Assembly (NCBI RefSeq): GCF_036323735.1
Contig: NC_086021.1
Location: 160,998,976 to 161,062,975, forward strand
Origin: Rattus norvegicus
Lineage: Eukaryota; Chordata; Mammalia; Rodentia; Muridae
Length of the DNA: 64,000 bases
Reading direction: 5' to 3'
Positions 1-10,769 of the stretch are shown here, piece after piece. Each line of letters opens with the position of its first letter. Position 1 is the stretch's first letter. The notes under the pieces are model-generated. The model did no database searches and was not told where the DNA came from. It saw only the letters and a program-made list of their open reading frames with translations. The position numbers and the translations under genes are program-made.

Positions 1-47
1 TCCTTTCTCCTTTATCCCCAAGAGCTCACATTAAAAACACAAATAAC

Positions 48-230
48 GGGGCTGGAGAGATGGCTCAGTGGTTAAGAGCACCCGACTACTCTTCCAGAGG
101 TCCTGAGTTCAATTCCCAGCAACCACATGGTGGCTCACAACCATCTATAATGAGATCTGCTGCCCTCTTCTGGTGTATCTGAAGACAGCTACAGTGTACT
201 TATATATAATAAATGAATAAATCTTTAAAA
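48..230 (+). repeat. B2 SINE
   Basis: A tRNA-like head (GGGGCTGGAGAGATGGCTC) is followed by the B2 body and an A-rich tail. A perfect 15-bp TSD (33-47 and 231-245) shows a recent, complete insertion. The body carries an inverted CTCF-like motif at 162-173. Confidence 0.95.
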
Positions 231-239
231 AAAAACACA

Positions 240-1340
240 AATAACTTTAAAAGTCCTACAGTCTTTACAAATTCAAACATGTTAAAAATCTGAATATCTT
301 TTAAAACTCTGACGTCTCTTTTAAAATCTAAAGTCTCTTTAGAAATTCAGCCTCTCAACTGTAGACTCCTGTAACATCAAAAATGAATGAAATTCATCCT
401 TACCGCACACGGGGAGAACCAGGACACAGTCACAATCCGATCAAAGCAAAACTAAGCAGCCCTGTGTCAATGACATAACGTCCAGACTCTGAAACCCACT
501 CATGGTCTTCTGGGCTCCTCCAAAGGACATGGGTCGCTTCTCTAGCTCTGTCCTATGCACTACACACAGCTCATCTTCTAGGCTCAGGCTGGCTCCATTC
601 CACTGTTGCTGCTGTTGCTGCTGGTCATCCCATCTGGTGGTACTGGCGTCTTCAAGATGCTGGAGTCTTTTGCTGCAAGTGGGTTTCACTCTCACCAATA
701 CCCTCTCATAGCTCTCTTCATGGTGCCAAGCTTCAACTTCTTTGTATGCCCCCCTCAATTCTGGGTCTTCAACTGCTGCTGAGGCTGCATCTGTAACAAT
801 GGCTTCTCCTGAACTCTCACAGTGCCAAGCCTCAGCTGCTCTTCATGGCCCCCTCCTCATGGCTTCAGTACTAGAACCACCTGGGTGAGGTACAATCTTG
901 GCCACCTCTGGAACTCAGCTTCTACGTGCTGGCTCTCAGGAAACACCTTCCAGAAGATTTCATCTCGATAATGCTGATTACTTCTTAATCGCCATTGATT
1001 TCTCAGCTCCAGCTAACCAGCATCAATTGTCCCAGTTAAGCAAAGGTTTCCCTTCGGTGGTGCTAGTCTCTTGCTAATCACTCTTTAGCCCCAGTTAACC
1101 AGAACAAAGGCTTCTTAATTCAAAATAACGAATGGCCCCAGTAGAATCTTTAAACTTCCCTCACAAAGGTCACATCCTTATCTTTCAGGCTCCTACAGAG
1201 CAGCTCACTGAGCTCTCAACACTCAATGGCTTTTCTAGCCCAGAGTTCCAAAGTCCTTCTACAATCCTCCTCAAAATGATATGGCCAGGTCTGTCACAGC
1301 AAGATCCCACTACGCTGAGTACCATCTTGACTTAGTTACA
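240..1340. repeat. Long rodent interspersed repeat, family not assigned
   Basis: I recognise the general text of a dispersed rodent repeat: AAGTCTCTTTA-type lines, a CTGCTGTTGCTGCTG run, and CCCAGTTAACCAG near the end. I cannot name the family with confidence. Polyglutamine readings at 441-758 on the minus strand come from the CTG-rich run. Confidence 0.35.
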
Positions 1341-1344
1341 ATTA

Positions 1345-1740
1345 CTATTGATGTGATGAAACCCTATTATCAAAATAACTTGGGGAGGAAAGGGTTTCTT
1401 TCACTTACAGTTTGATAATAACATTATCAAAAGCAGTGAGGGTAGAACTCAAACAAGTTGGAGGCAGGAGCTGATACAGAGGCCATGGAGGGGTGCTGCT
1501 TACTGGCTTGCCTCTCATGACTTGCTCAGTCTACTTTATTATAGATCCCATGACCTCCATCACAAGGGTGGCACCACCCACAATGGGCTGGACCCTCCCA
1601 CATCAAGTACAGATTAAGAAAATACCCTAGTTACAGTCTTGCCTACAGCTCAATCTTTTGGAAGCATTTTCTCAATCAAGGGTCTCTTCTCTGATGACTC
1701 TAGCTTGTGTCAGATTGACATAAACCCAGCCAGTACATTG
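1345..1740. repeat. Rodent interspersed repeat (URR1-like or related), family uncertain
   Basis: It contains GTGATGAAACCCTATTATC near one end, GGTGCTGCTTACTGGCTTGC in the middle and TTGTGTCAGATTGACATAAA at the other end. These phrases are common to a medium-reiteration rodent repeat. The family name is tentative. Confidence 0.4.
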
Positions 1741-1749
1741 AGCAGTTTA

Positions 1750-1890
1750 AAGCAGAGGGCACAGTGGTACTCACCTTTATTCCCGGGATTTGGGAGGCAG
1801 AGGCAGATAAATCTCTGTGAGTCTGAGACCAGCCTGATCTACATAGTGAGTGCCAGGACAGCCAGAGCTACTTGTCTCAGAGAGGGTGGG
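1750..1890 (+). repeat. B1 SINE, diverged
   Basis: GGGCACAGTGGTACTCACC, a GGGAGGCAGAGGCAG box and GACCAGCCTGATCTACATAG are B1 (7SL-derived) landmarks in order. Confidence 0.85.
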
Positions 1891-2700
1891 GGGAGAGAAC
1901 AGTGCTCAATACACAAGCCCAGAAACAGTGCGACACGGGAAAAGTCTAGTTCTCAGTACAGCACGACAGAGGACCTTTTTCAGGTCATAAAAGCAAGAGT
2001 AGAAAGAATCAAACTGTTCCTGAGTAGCTTGTTATATTTCAGAGGGGAGTGCAAGATCTATAGATATTTGAAAAAATGTATGCCCAGCAAGGGTAAAGTT
2101 GACAGTGCCAGGCACCCACAGTTTGCCAAGCACAAGAAAGAAGAGAAGGAAATGTGGTTTGTTCGGGGAAAGAAGGAGGGTCTAGCAAACAAGCAAACAA
2201 ACAACCAAACAACAAAAACCCTGAGGAGAAGTAGCCTGATAAGAACAGGAAGACAGAACACTGCGTTCCAACTGTTCTATGGTGGGGGCAGGGAGGCGGA
2301 GGAGAGGGAGAGCAAAGGTTTTAACATTAGAGAGACAGCAGTCTTAAAAGTCCCTTAAAAACAGAGATGGGATCAACAAGGATGGAATCAAAATATGTCA
2401 AGTACGCACAAGAAGAAAAGACAGCGAAGCGGAACAGAGATCGTCATAGCACAAAGAGAAAAATAACCTGAAAGACAAGCGTTTCAGGAGCCAGGGGACA
2501 GTTCAAGAGGCCTGGTACCATGTGACCAGAGTCCCCAAAGGAGGGAAATATTTGAAAAGGAATGACTAAAAATTTCCAAACCTGATGCAAACTATAAACT
2601 CACAAAGTACAAAAGCTTAACAAATCTCATGCATGAGAAACTGGGGGGAAATGAGTCAGCATTATGAAATTGCTCAAAAACCAATGACAAAGAAAACAAC
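1891..2700. other. Spacer, nothing recognised
   Basis: AG-rich unique-looking sequence. The short open frames have no recognisable domain. Confidence 0.4.
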
Positions 2701-2711
2701 AGGAAATGCTA

Positions 2712-2800
2712 GCAGCCAGGTGTGGGGGGGGCGGGGGCAGGGCGGGGACCGGCACACCTTTAATTCCAGTACATGGGTGAGGGGAGGGATTTGTAAGGGT
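2712..2800 (+). repeat. B1 fragment
   Basis: CAGCCAGGTGTGG and CACACCTTTAATTCCAGTAC are B1 phrases interrupted by a G-rich expansion. Confidence 0.5.
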
Positions 2801-2867
2801 TCGAGTGGGAGGAGGGAGGGGAGTTGTGCTTGGGATTAATTAATTAATAAAAAGAGGGAGGGAAGCT

Positions 2868-3010
2868 AGGAATGTGGCTCCATGGTAGAGTGCTTGTAAC
2901 AGCCTGAAGCCCCAGGGCTCAATTCCATAGAGAGGGAAGTAAATAGGTCAATGGATAGATAGGTGAATGGACGGATGAATGGATGGACGGACAGACGGAC
3001 AAACAAATAG
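2868..3010 (+). repeat. Old ID-like SINE with (ATGG)n tail
   Basis: A tRNA-like block with CCATGGTAGAGTGCTTG and CCCCAGGGCTCAATTCC is followed by an imperfect ATGG/ACGG simple repeat (2945-3015). Confidence 0.55.
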
Positions 3011-3049
3011 ATGGTGGATTTAAAATAATTTTAAAAGATTTGTTATGTG

Positions 3050-3161
3050 GGGCTGGGGATTTAGCTCAGTGGTAGAGCGCTTACCTAGGAAGCGCAAGGC
3101 CCTGGGTTCGGTCCCCAGCTCTGGAAAAAAAAAAAAAAAAAAAGAACCAAAAAAAAAAAAA
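3050..3161 (+). repeat. ID SINE (rat-type, young)
   Basis: Complete ID body with the GAACC-interrupted A tail typical of rat copies. A 17-bp perfect TSD lies at 3033-3049 and 3162-3178. It resembles a tRNA but is a SINE. Confidence 0.97.
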
Positions 3162-3175
3162 AAAAGATTTGTTAT

Positions 3176-3400
3176 GTGAACTAAGTGGTTAAGAGCATCC
3201 TTGGCTCTTGCATTTGCAAAGAACTCTTCAATTCCCGGCATACACAGCACTCTGTAACTTCAGTTCCAGAGGACCCAACTCCCTCTCCCTGGCCTCGAAG
3301 GGCATCAGACATGCATGTTCTGGATGCACAGACATACATGCAGGCAAAGCATCCCTACACATAAATCAAAGTAAAAACAGTGAGTAAGAGCTATCATGCA
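3176..3400 (+). repeat. B3/B4 SINE, head truncated
   Basis: GTGGTTAAGAGCATCC, TTCAATTCCCGGCA and an ACATGCAGGCAAAGCA tail. It directly follows the ID insertion. Confidence 0.7.
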
Positions 3401-3437
3401 TAGAGACACAAATAAACATGACAGCGCACTCGAGGGT

Positions 3438-3533
3438 GCACACACACACACACACACAGGCACGCACACACGCACACACACACACACACATACACACACA
3501 CACACACGCATGCAGGCACACACACATGCACAC
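3438..3533 (+). repeat. (CA)n microsatellite, interrupted
   Basis: About 95 bp of CA with scattered G and T interruptions. Confidence 0.9.
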
Positions 3534-3650
3534 CCTCTTGAGAGAGGGTCTCCTTATGAAGTCCTGTCCAGCCTGGAGCTCACAGAGATCTTACCAGTGG
3601 ATTGCTGGGACTAACTGTGCACCACCACACTCACATGGGATAAAAATAGC
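3534..3650 (-). repeat. B1 fragment, old
   Basis: On the + strand, GAGAGGGTCTCCTTATG and GGATTGCTGGGACTAACTG are reverse-complement B1 landmarks. Confidence 0.5.
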
Positions 3651-4032
3651 AGAGCAACGTCTTTTAATGGATTGAAAGAAAACCCAAAGTGCTAACCCAC
3701 AGCTGTATCTTTCAGAACTGAAGGGAAAGGAAGGTATCTTCAGACAAAGAAAAGCTAAAGGAGTGATCTATACAAGAAATGACAGAGGAGACAGAACAGG
3801 GAATTGGGACCAGATGAAAACCTCCCATCTCCACAGAGAATGAAGATCACCAGGAATGTCAGCTACGTGAGCAGGCGTGTGAGTTATTTTCTTATCATTT
3901 CAATGTCTTTACAAAATAATTTACCACACAAACAAGTGGGAGAGGGCTGAGAGAATAAAAAGGTACATTGTGTGTGTGTTATGAGACAGGGACAGAACAC
4001 TTTTCTGCATCCCAATTGCTGCCCTCCTACTG

Positions 4033-4034
<2 letters not shown>

Positions 4035-4071
<37 letters not shown>
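4035..4071 (+). repeat. (CA)n microsatellite
   Basis: Perfect CA tract of about 37 bp. Confidence 0.95.
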
Positions 4072-4074
<3 letters not shown>

Positions 4075-4930
4075 TCCCTCCCCCAGCCCCCAGCCCCTTC
4101 TCTAAGAGGGGTGCCTCCTCCCAGAATCCCCACACCCTGGTGTACCAAGTTTCTGCAGGGTTAGGCACATCCCCTCCCACTGAGGCCAGAGAAGGCAGCC
4201 CTGTTGGGGAATGGATTCCACAGGCAGGCAACAGCTTTAGTGACAGCCCCCCCCCCTCGCCAGTTGTTGGGGACCCACATGGAGACTGAGCCGCACATCT
4301 GCTACATATGTGCTGGGGGGCTTTGGTGCAGCCGGTGTATCTCTGGTTGGTGGCTCAGTCTGCCCATGGGATGGGGCTCACGTTGGGCTGGTGATTGGTT
4401 GCCCATTCCCTCAGTCTCTGCTCCGTCTGTCTTTACATTTCTTCTTAACAGAGCAAATTTGGGGTGAAAAGTTTTGTGGGTGGATTGGTGTCCTTATCCC
4501 TCCGCTAGGGGTCCTCCCTGGCTACAGGAGGTGGCCTCTTTAGGTTCCACATCCCCACTGCTCTGTGTCTTGGCAAAGGTCACCTACATTAATTCCTGAA
4601 AGCCTTCCCCATCCCAGGTCTCTGGCACTTCCTAAAGCTTTCCTGTCCCCCCCTCCTCCCCACCCTCTGCAGCTGCAGATTTCCATTCATTCTTCTGGCC
4701 TCTGGTCCTCTGGTCCTCTGGTCCTCTGTCCTGTCTCTTCACACACTTGATTATGAGCCCCCCCCCTTCCCCTCCTCATCCCCTTTCCCACCCAGTCCCC
4801 TCCCTCCCTCTTCCTCCTGTGACGATTTTATTCCCCCTCCTGAGTGAGACTCAATCGTCTTCCTTCTCGCTTAGCTTCTTTGGGGCTGTGGAGTGTAGCG
4901 TGGGTATCTGGTACTTTATGGTCAGAACAA
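4075..4930. other. Spacer, pyrimidine-rich, nothing recognised
   Basis: C/T-rich sequence with short C-runs and (TCTGG)n-like runs near 4690-4730. No gene or known repeat identified. Confidence 0.4.
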
Positions 4931-4947
4931 AAAAATGTGTTCTTGCA

Positions 4948-5148
4948 GGGCTGGAGAGATGGCTCAGCCGTCAAGAGTACTTTGTGCTCTTCTAGAAGAC
5001 CTGAGTTCAGTTCCTGGTACCCATGCTAGGCATCTCACAGCCCACCTGTAACTCTGACTCCTGGGGATCCGACATTCCGTCTGGCTTCTGTGGGCCTCTG
5101 CACACACATATCATAAACTCACACACAGACAGACAAATGAAAATACAT
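4948..5148 (+). repeat. B3 SINE (first of a nested pair)
   Basis: It begins GGGCTGGAGAGATGGCTCAG. Its left target site AAATGTGTTCTTGCA (4933-4947) recurs exactly at 5749-5763, 800 bp away and beyond three further SINE copies. Confidence 0.85.
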
Positions 5149-5149
5149 C

Positions 5150-5366
5150 CTTTTTTTTTCAAATTTATTCACTTTTACTTTATATGCGTGAATATTTTGC
5201 CTGCACCACACAGTGTCTGGTAACCAAGGAGGCCAGAAGAGGTTGAGGATCCCCTGGAACTGGAGTTATAAACACTTGTAACCTACCATGAGGGCCCTGG
5301 GGTTGAACCTGGGTTCTCTGAAAGAGCGACAAGTGCTCTTAACTGCTGAGCCATCTCTCCAGCCCC
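5150..5366 (-). repeat. B3 SINE
   Basis: On the + strand it ends GAGCCATCTCTCCAGCCCC, the reverse complement of the SINE head. It sits in the tail region of the preceding copy. Confidence 0.85.
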
Positions 5367-5389
5367 ACAAACAAAAATAGACTTCTTTC

Positions 5390-5522
5390 CCCTTTAAGAC
5401 ATGGTTTCTATGTGTACGTCTGGCTGGCTGGTATCTCACTTTACTGTATTGATCAGGTTGCCTTGCCTGCCTCTGCTTCTGGACAGTGCAGGGATTAAAG
5501 GTACATGTGGCCAACGCCTGGA
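5390..5522 (-). repeat. B1 SINE, diverged
   Basis: AAGACATGGTTTCTATGTG near the left and GGGATTAAAGGTACATGTGG at the right, in reverse orientation. Confidence 0.65.
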
Positions 5523-5547
5523 AAACAAACAAAAAAGATGTTCTTGG

Positions 5548-5748
5548 AGGCTGGAGAGGTGGCTTAGTGGTTAAGAGCACTTGATGCTCTGGGAGAAAAC
5601 CAAAGTTAAGTTCCCAGCACCACAAAAGGGCCGCTCACCACCACCTGTAACTCCAGCTCCAGGGGATCTGATGCCTCCTTCCAGCCTCCAAGGGCAGTTT
5701 ATTAGCATGCACAAATACATGTAATTTAAAATAAAGATAAATATTTTT
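5548..5748 (+). repeat. B3 SINE (second of the nested pair)
   Basis: It begins GAGGCTGGAGAGGTGGCTTAG. It is flanked by a diverged copy (5533-5547) and an exact copy (5749-5763) of the target site used by the copy at 4948. Confidence 0.85.
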
Positions 5749-6126
5749 AAATGTGTTCTTGCAAAAAAACCAGATATTGAGTAAAAACGTTGTTGAAATG
5801 ATATTTATTGCTTTTATTTGGACTCGTGGCATATGATCCTGTCTCTCTCTTGCTATTTGAATGGGGGGATCCCACCCACACTCATACTGCAGCCTCCAAA
5901 TGCTAGAATATACAGGACAAAAATCATTGTACTCCAGAATGTCTGTGGAAGGCACATAGGATGTTAAAATTCTATAAAGCCAGAGCCTGTAATGTTGGGA
6001 CTGTTGGCTATTTGGAGAAAGAACATCCGAGTCTAAACCTGGTATGCTAGGTAGGGCTGGGGAGAAAGAGACAAGTAATACTTTCTTGAGCCTCATCTGC
6101 TCACATGGGTGTTCCTAACTTTGTTT

Positions 6127-6237
6127 TTTCTTTTTTTCTTTTTCTTTTCTTTTCTTTTTTTCGGAGCTGGGGACCGAACCCAGGGCCTTGCGCTTGCTAG
6201 ACAAGCGCTCTACCACTGAGCTAAATCCCCATCCCCT
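6127..6237 (-). repeat. ID SINE inserted beside a B1 tail
   Basis: T-rich tail, then CGGAGCTGGGGACCGAACCC and the reverse-complement ID body. Together with the adjacent B1 it is flanked by CCTAACTTTG (6114-6123 and 6394-6403). Confidence 0.9.
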
Positions 6238-6390
6238 GGTTTTTCAAGACAGGGTCTCAGTATATATCGCTCTGGCTGTCCTTGAACTCTGTATGTAGAC
6301 CAGGCTGGCTTTGAACTCAAAGGGATCTATGTCTCTCCCAACCCCCAAGTGCTGGGATTAAAGGTGCGCACCACTATGCCAGGTTGGGGT
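6238..6390 (-). repeat. B1 SINE
   Basis: TCAAGACAGGGTCTCAG, TAGACCAGGCTGGC and GTGCTGGGATTAAAGGTGCG, all in reverse orientation. Confidence 0.9.
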
Positions 6391-6399
6391 GTCCCTAAC

Positions 6400-7590
6400 T
6401 TTGGCATCAGTAAGAAGCGTCCACTCGGCAGACCCAGCTAATCAAGACTGAAGAAGAACTGAGACCATACCCGGCTCCAGAAGCTGGTGAAAGAGGACCG
6501 TGGTGGGGGAGGGGAGAAGGGGGAAGGAGGCTGTGTTTCCATTTTAATTCAGCTTCTGTTCCCTGGGCCCCTTCTGGACTATAGGCTTATGAGGCATCGT
6601 GGTCATGCAAGGCTGGAGGCTGTCATTATCACAGAGAACCATTCTCTCTACCACCTCCTCAGGGACCCCGGCAGAGGCCTGCCCATCATTCCCGAGACCC
6701 AGCCCTCTGGCTACAGAACTGACTGGCTGGCAGCTCAGGCTTAGGGGTAGAGGGAGGAAGTGACACAGGGTCAGAGTGTCCCTTCGGTCTCCGGAATCAG
6801 AAGTGCCGCCTCCAACTGCCCTTACAATGAAACACTAGTGAGCATGAGGGTGGCTTCCAGCCGCCCCTCCTCTTTGTCTACAGCTTGCTCCACTCGGGGA
6901 AACGCGTCTTACATCTCTTCTGCCGATTTACTTTGTGTCCTTGAATCTGAGGGAAGCCCGTGGCATCCACTTTGCCTATGACTGTCCCTATCACCTAGTG
7001 GCAGTACTCCACCGCAAAACAAAACGCTACGCAACCCATTTTGCTCAGGAACAGAATGATTTTTCCCCCTAGGTTTTGTACAGGATGCATCGCACATGAA
7101 AATCACACCACCCCCAGATTAATGGAAGCTCGAGGTTCACCCACATCTTCACGTTGCTCAGGAGCTGAACTGGACAGCTTACACCAAACCACAGACGGCT
7201 TTGAGGCAAGCACCACCCCCCCTCCGGTACCCCACCAACACAAGTACCAGTAAAACTCTTGGAGTTCCGCTGGCACAACCAGTGGAAAACCATACATAGA
7301 TGATTCAGGGAGCCAACACAGGAACATTTGCAGTCTCTCCAGCACTGTGCCAACATGTCTGATCCCATCACTGCCTCTGCCCCGGCCCCGAAATAGTTTG
7401 GAATTTGCTGTCCGTAGAGGACCCTGATTCTTTGCATCACCTGGATCATTCGGTTGCCTTTCTCGGAGGTGGGGGCTGAGGGCGTGATGGAGGGGTGTCA
7501 ACTTCTAGCAGAGCCCCAAGAAACTCACAAAGAGAGACGGAAGTGCGGGGCAAATTCCCAGAGACCTTTATTTCTCCCTCCTTCCCTTCC
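6400..7590. other. Unique-looking spacer
   Basis: No repeat or gene recognised. The overlapping short open frames on both strands lack splice context or domains. Confidence 0.4.
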
Positions 7591-7599
7591 CCGCCCCAG

Positions 7600-8420
7600 T
7601 TATTGGGGCTACTAACCAGGCGCCACACCTGGGGTGCAGGGGATGGGGGGCGGCGACTCTCGGTTCTTGGCCCCTGCAGGGATTCTCCCCTCCCCAGCTG
7701 CGCAAACGACGCACTCTCCCTCTCATCATTACCACGCTCCTTAATTGGGAGGCCCCCGCGTGTGTGCGCGCGCGTGTGCTCCGGTGTCTCTGGGAGGGGG
7801 GGCGCTTCTGATACATGGGGCGCCGGGTGGAGGGGTGCTGGCTCCCTGCCCGTCCACGGGACCCCTCCCCCAGCCCAGCGACGGGGGGCATCGCGCGGCT
7901 CCGACAGATGGACCGAGCCCAAGGGGCGGGGGTGCGCTGATGGGGTGCGAGACGGCGCGGCCGGGCTCCCCGCATGACAAAGGCGGCGGCGCGGGCGCCT
8001 TATCAGCGCGAGCAGACCGGGCGACCGTCCCGGCCCGCGGCCCGCGCTCGCCGCACAAAGGCCCGGGCCGGCGGGGGCCGGCGGGGGCCGCGGGCCGCGA
8101 AGATTAATTGCCCAATCAAGTTGTCGGCGTGGGCGGGGGCGGGCCTGAGGCCTCGGGGGACGCGGGCGGGCGCATAATGAAGTGTGCAAAAAGTTAATTT
8201 GCTCCGCGACGCGCAGCTCGCCGCAATCAAAGGCGGGCGTCGGGAGGGGGCAGCGAGGAGGGTGCCCAGGGTGCCATCCCGAGGCGGGCTGTGGGGACCC
8301 GGGATTCCCCGCAGCGATGAGGTCGAGGTCTGCAAACCTGCGATCTACCCCCCGCTGCCGCCTGCAGTGCGTCCCCAGGCAGCGTTCTGGCTCTAGCTGA
8401 GCGCGGGCTCACACCTCCCA
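7600..8420. other. Orphan CpG island
   Basis: A sharply GC- and CpG-rich block, densest at 7740-8240, about 34 kb upstream of Scrt2. No recognisable exon falls in it. Long open frames on both strands (for example 7446-8189, minus) are low-complexity Pro/Arg/Gly shadows. Confidence 0.75.
7970..8240. promoter_or_regulatory. Candidate developmental enhancer or non-coding promoter in the CpG island
   Basis: Embedded in GC-rich sequence are two ACAAAGG SOX-type motifs (near 7978 and 8054), a TTATC GATA-type motif, TTAATTGCCCAATCAAG with homeodomain and CCAAT cores (near 8104), AGTTAATTTGC (near 8192) and AATCAAAG, a TCF/LEF core (near 8225). AT-rich motif islands inside a CpG island are typical of conserved developmental enhancers. 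Conservation was not tested. Confidence 0.4.
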
Positions 8421-8519
8421 GATGCACAAAGGTGGAGTTCTGTTGCGCTCTCCTGGCCCCCCAGACCCATCGTTTCTCTGGCTTGATTCTCTTTAACAAA
8501 GTGAGGAGGCAGGGCCTGG

Positions 8520-9320
8520 AGAGGCGCTTCGGAGGAGGACCAGAACACCCAGCTGCCTGGGGAGGGCTCCAAGGTCAGGGAGCTCTTATCTGGTTAAAGC
8601 CTTAGGTGGCAGCTGGCAAAAAGGAAATCCACACCACAGCCGGGACGCCGATAGAATTCAAGCCATTGCCAGGGGAGGGGAACACCGCAGGTCCCCGGGT
8701 CGGATCGTTGGCAGGGCGGTTTGCCTTAGGCCCTTACCGCGGAAGGCACCGTTACAGGTGGGGATTCTGATATCGGCTTGTTTTATAATCTAAGGGAAAG
8801 GTCCCCGGAAGTCAGCTGGAGGGGCAATGTTTAAATGTTTATCCTTTTTTTCCCCCAAAGTCTTTTCTAGGAAGTTGACCACACATTTCTAATCTCGGTT
8901 AATTGGCCACATGACAAGGAATGGTAGTGAGGTTGTCTTTGTCCTTTTTCGAGGAAAGTTTGCCGGCAAGCAAGAGGGAGTCGTCCTCCATTCTTTTGGG
9001 AGTCAGGCAGGGGTTTATCCATCACTGTCTTTTGAGTACAGGACTCAGGTAAGGTTGGACGCTGTTCCATGGGCCCAGGGACAAGCCCTGGCAGTCTGTA
9101 ACAGCATCTATGTCCCCAGAGAATAAACCGCCTGCACAAACGACTTTACCCTCCTCCACATAGCAAGGACATTGGAAGCAACCTCACCTTACTGCAAGAG
9201 CAGAGAAGCATGCGGGAGAACCAGGGCTCCGGAGGGGCTGGGTTCACGTTAATTTTGATAGTACTGTTTTCTCAGGAAGGAGTGGAGCCCAGCTTTGGTT
9301 TGGGACGAGAGGTACACTGA
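8520..9320. other. Unique-looking spacer
   Basis: No SINE, exon or simple repeat recognised. Confidence 0.4.
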
Positions 9321-9328
9321 CCACAGGT

Positions 9329-9344
9329 TGGCCACCAGGGGACA
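9329..9344 (+). promoter_or_regulatory. CTCF-like site
   Basis: TGGCCACCAGGGGACA matches the CTCF core (CCACCAGGGGGCGC type) over its first 12 bases. It lies in unique sequence rather than in a B2. Confidence 0.5.
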
Positions 9345-9814
9345 TTGCGGCTCCCCAGATGCAGGGTCCGACACATCCAGAACATGAGGCCCAGGTACTG
9401 GTTACCCTGATCAGCAAAAGCAAAGCTTCCTTCCAGGGTCTGGCAGGCTAATCAAACAATGACCAGGAAACCTCAGTCACCCAGGGTGCACAGAGCCCTC
9501 GGTCAGAAGCGGCTGCCAGGCCAGACTGGCCAACTCACCCTCAACTCAGATTGGTGACTCGTGAGCCCTGGTGCTTGAACTAGCTGCTCAGATATGTTCC
9601 AGAGGCCAGGCAAGACTAGAAAAGACTAGTCAGGGACGCTTTGAGGATGACAGGAGCCAGCTTTTCAGGCGAGAAAGGGTGGGTTACAGCCAAACCAAGA
9701 TTTATGGGCCTGATCATAGTAATGAAAAGAAAAAAGAAGAAAAGGACGCGTGTTCGGCAATGCCCAGGGACCAGGACTGCTGCCCTATTACCAAAAATGT
9801 CGTCGCTCTTGACT

Positions 9815-9900
9815 CTGCAAATTAGCATAAAACATGCTGTTTTGCATCAATTTGCATCTCATTTACATGTTGATGACTTGATGCTACAATGCGCCCAGTT
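9815..9900. promoter_or_regulatory. Octamer (POU) motif cluster
   Basis: ATTAGCAT (9821-9828), TTTTGCAT (9840-9847) and a perfect octamer ATTTGCAT (9850-9857) lie within 37 bp, followed by ATTTACAT. The arrangement suggests a POU-factor element. There is no coding potential. Confidence 0.4.
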
Positions 9901-10299
9901 CCTTAGGAGGCGTCCGCTCTTAGTTTTTCTCCTATTTTTGCCCCCTGCATTGCACTGAGTAAAGCAGCCTCTTAAGTTGGGCCAGGACACTCACCGTGGT
10001 CTACTCCCTGGCATTGCTGTGTCTCTGTTTCCCTGACTGGGAGCTGAGACAAACTGAGCAAGGATTTTCAAATTGTGCTTCAGTAGCTCTCTTGGGGGTT
10101 GCAGACACAGAAATGGGGGAGCAGGTGGGACAGATGCTCCCGCCCCCCAATCTCCTGGGAACAGCTGGGGCTCTGAGTAAAATTTCTCTTGAGCAATGCA
10201 GACCTTCTCTGTTACAAACAAAGGCCAAAAAGTTTGCAAAGTTTTGTCCACCAAACATTTCCATTGCAGTGTTCTCTAAAACTTCATCAGTGACTCTCA

Positions 10300-10465
10300 G
10301 GGTTCATGCCGCCATGGGCACTGTTCTAAACACTAGGCATCACATTCAGTTTAGTTCCTTAAATGCTACCATTGCCACCCACCACCATCCCCTTTATAGC
10401 TGGATAAACTGAAATTCTAAAAGACCAAGTAACTTAGGTAGGTTAAACAGTCACTGGTAATGGAG
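10300..10465 (-). repeat. MIR fragment
   Basis: GGGCACTGTTCTAAACACTAG through GCTGGATAAACTGAAATTC to AAGTAACTTAGGTAGGTTAA follows the reverse MIR consensus in order. Confidence 0.75.
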
Positions 10466-10564
10466 AGTCAAACAGTCTGGCAGGAGTCTCCATGAGTTTA
10501 TCCCGGCTGCCTCTCCCATTATATAGCAGGAGGGGGGAGGGATTGGGGGGGGGGTCTCGAGCTC

Positions 10565-10615
10565 TCTCCCTCCCTCCTTCCCTCCCTCCTTCCCTCCCTC
10601 CCTCCCTCCCTCTTC
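10565..10615 (+). repeat. (TCCC)n/(TTCC)n simple repeat
   Basis: About 50 bp of TCCC units with TTCC interruptions. Confidence 0.9.
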
Positions 10616-10765
10616 CTGTTGATTTTTGGAACAGCGTTTCTCTGTGTACCCATAGATGCCCTGGAATTCAGGCTGGCCAGGAATTCACAGAGATTTGCCT
10701 GCTACTGCGCTCCCCCCGCCCCACAAGTGCTGCGATTAAAGGTGTGTGCCAGCACCACCCAGCTA
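10616..10765 (-). repeat. B1 SINE, diverged
   Basis: AACAGCGTTTCTCTGTGTA at the left and GCTGCGATTAAAGGTGTGTG at the right. Confidence 0.8.
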
Positions 10766-10769
10766 TCTC

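Noticed and set aside
441..758. Polyglutamine-containing 105-aa frame
   Set aside because: It lies in a dispersed rodent repeat with a CTG-rich run. No homology recognised.
3050..3125. tRNA gene-like sequence (also at 34556, 35531 and minus-strand copies)
   Set aside because: These are ID SINEs descended from a tRNA-like RNA. They have A-rich tails and TSDs and lack a proper tRNA fold.
7446..8189. 247-codon minus-strand frame in the orphan CpG island
   Set aside because: Pro/Arg-rich with overlapping open frames on both strands, as expected from GC-rich DNA. No domain or convincing splice sites.
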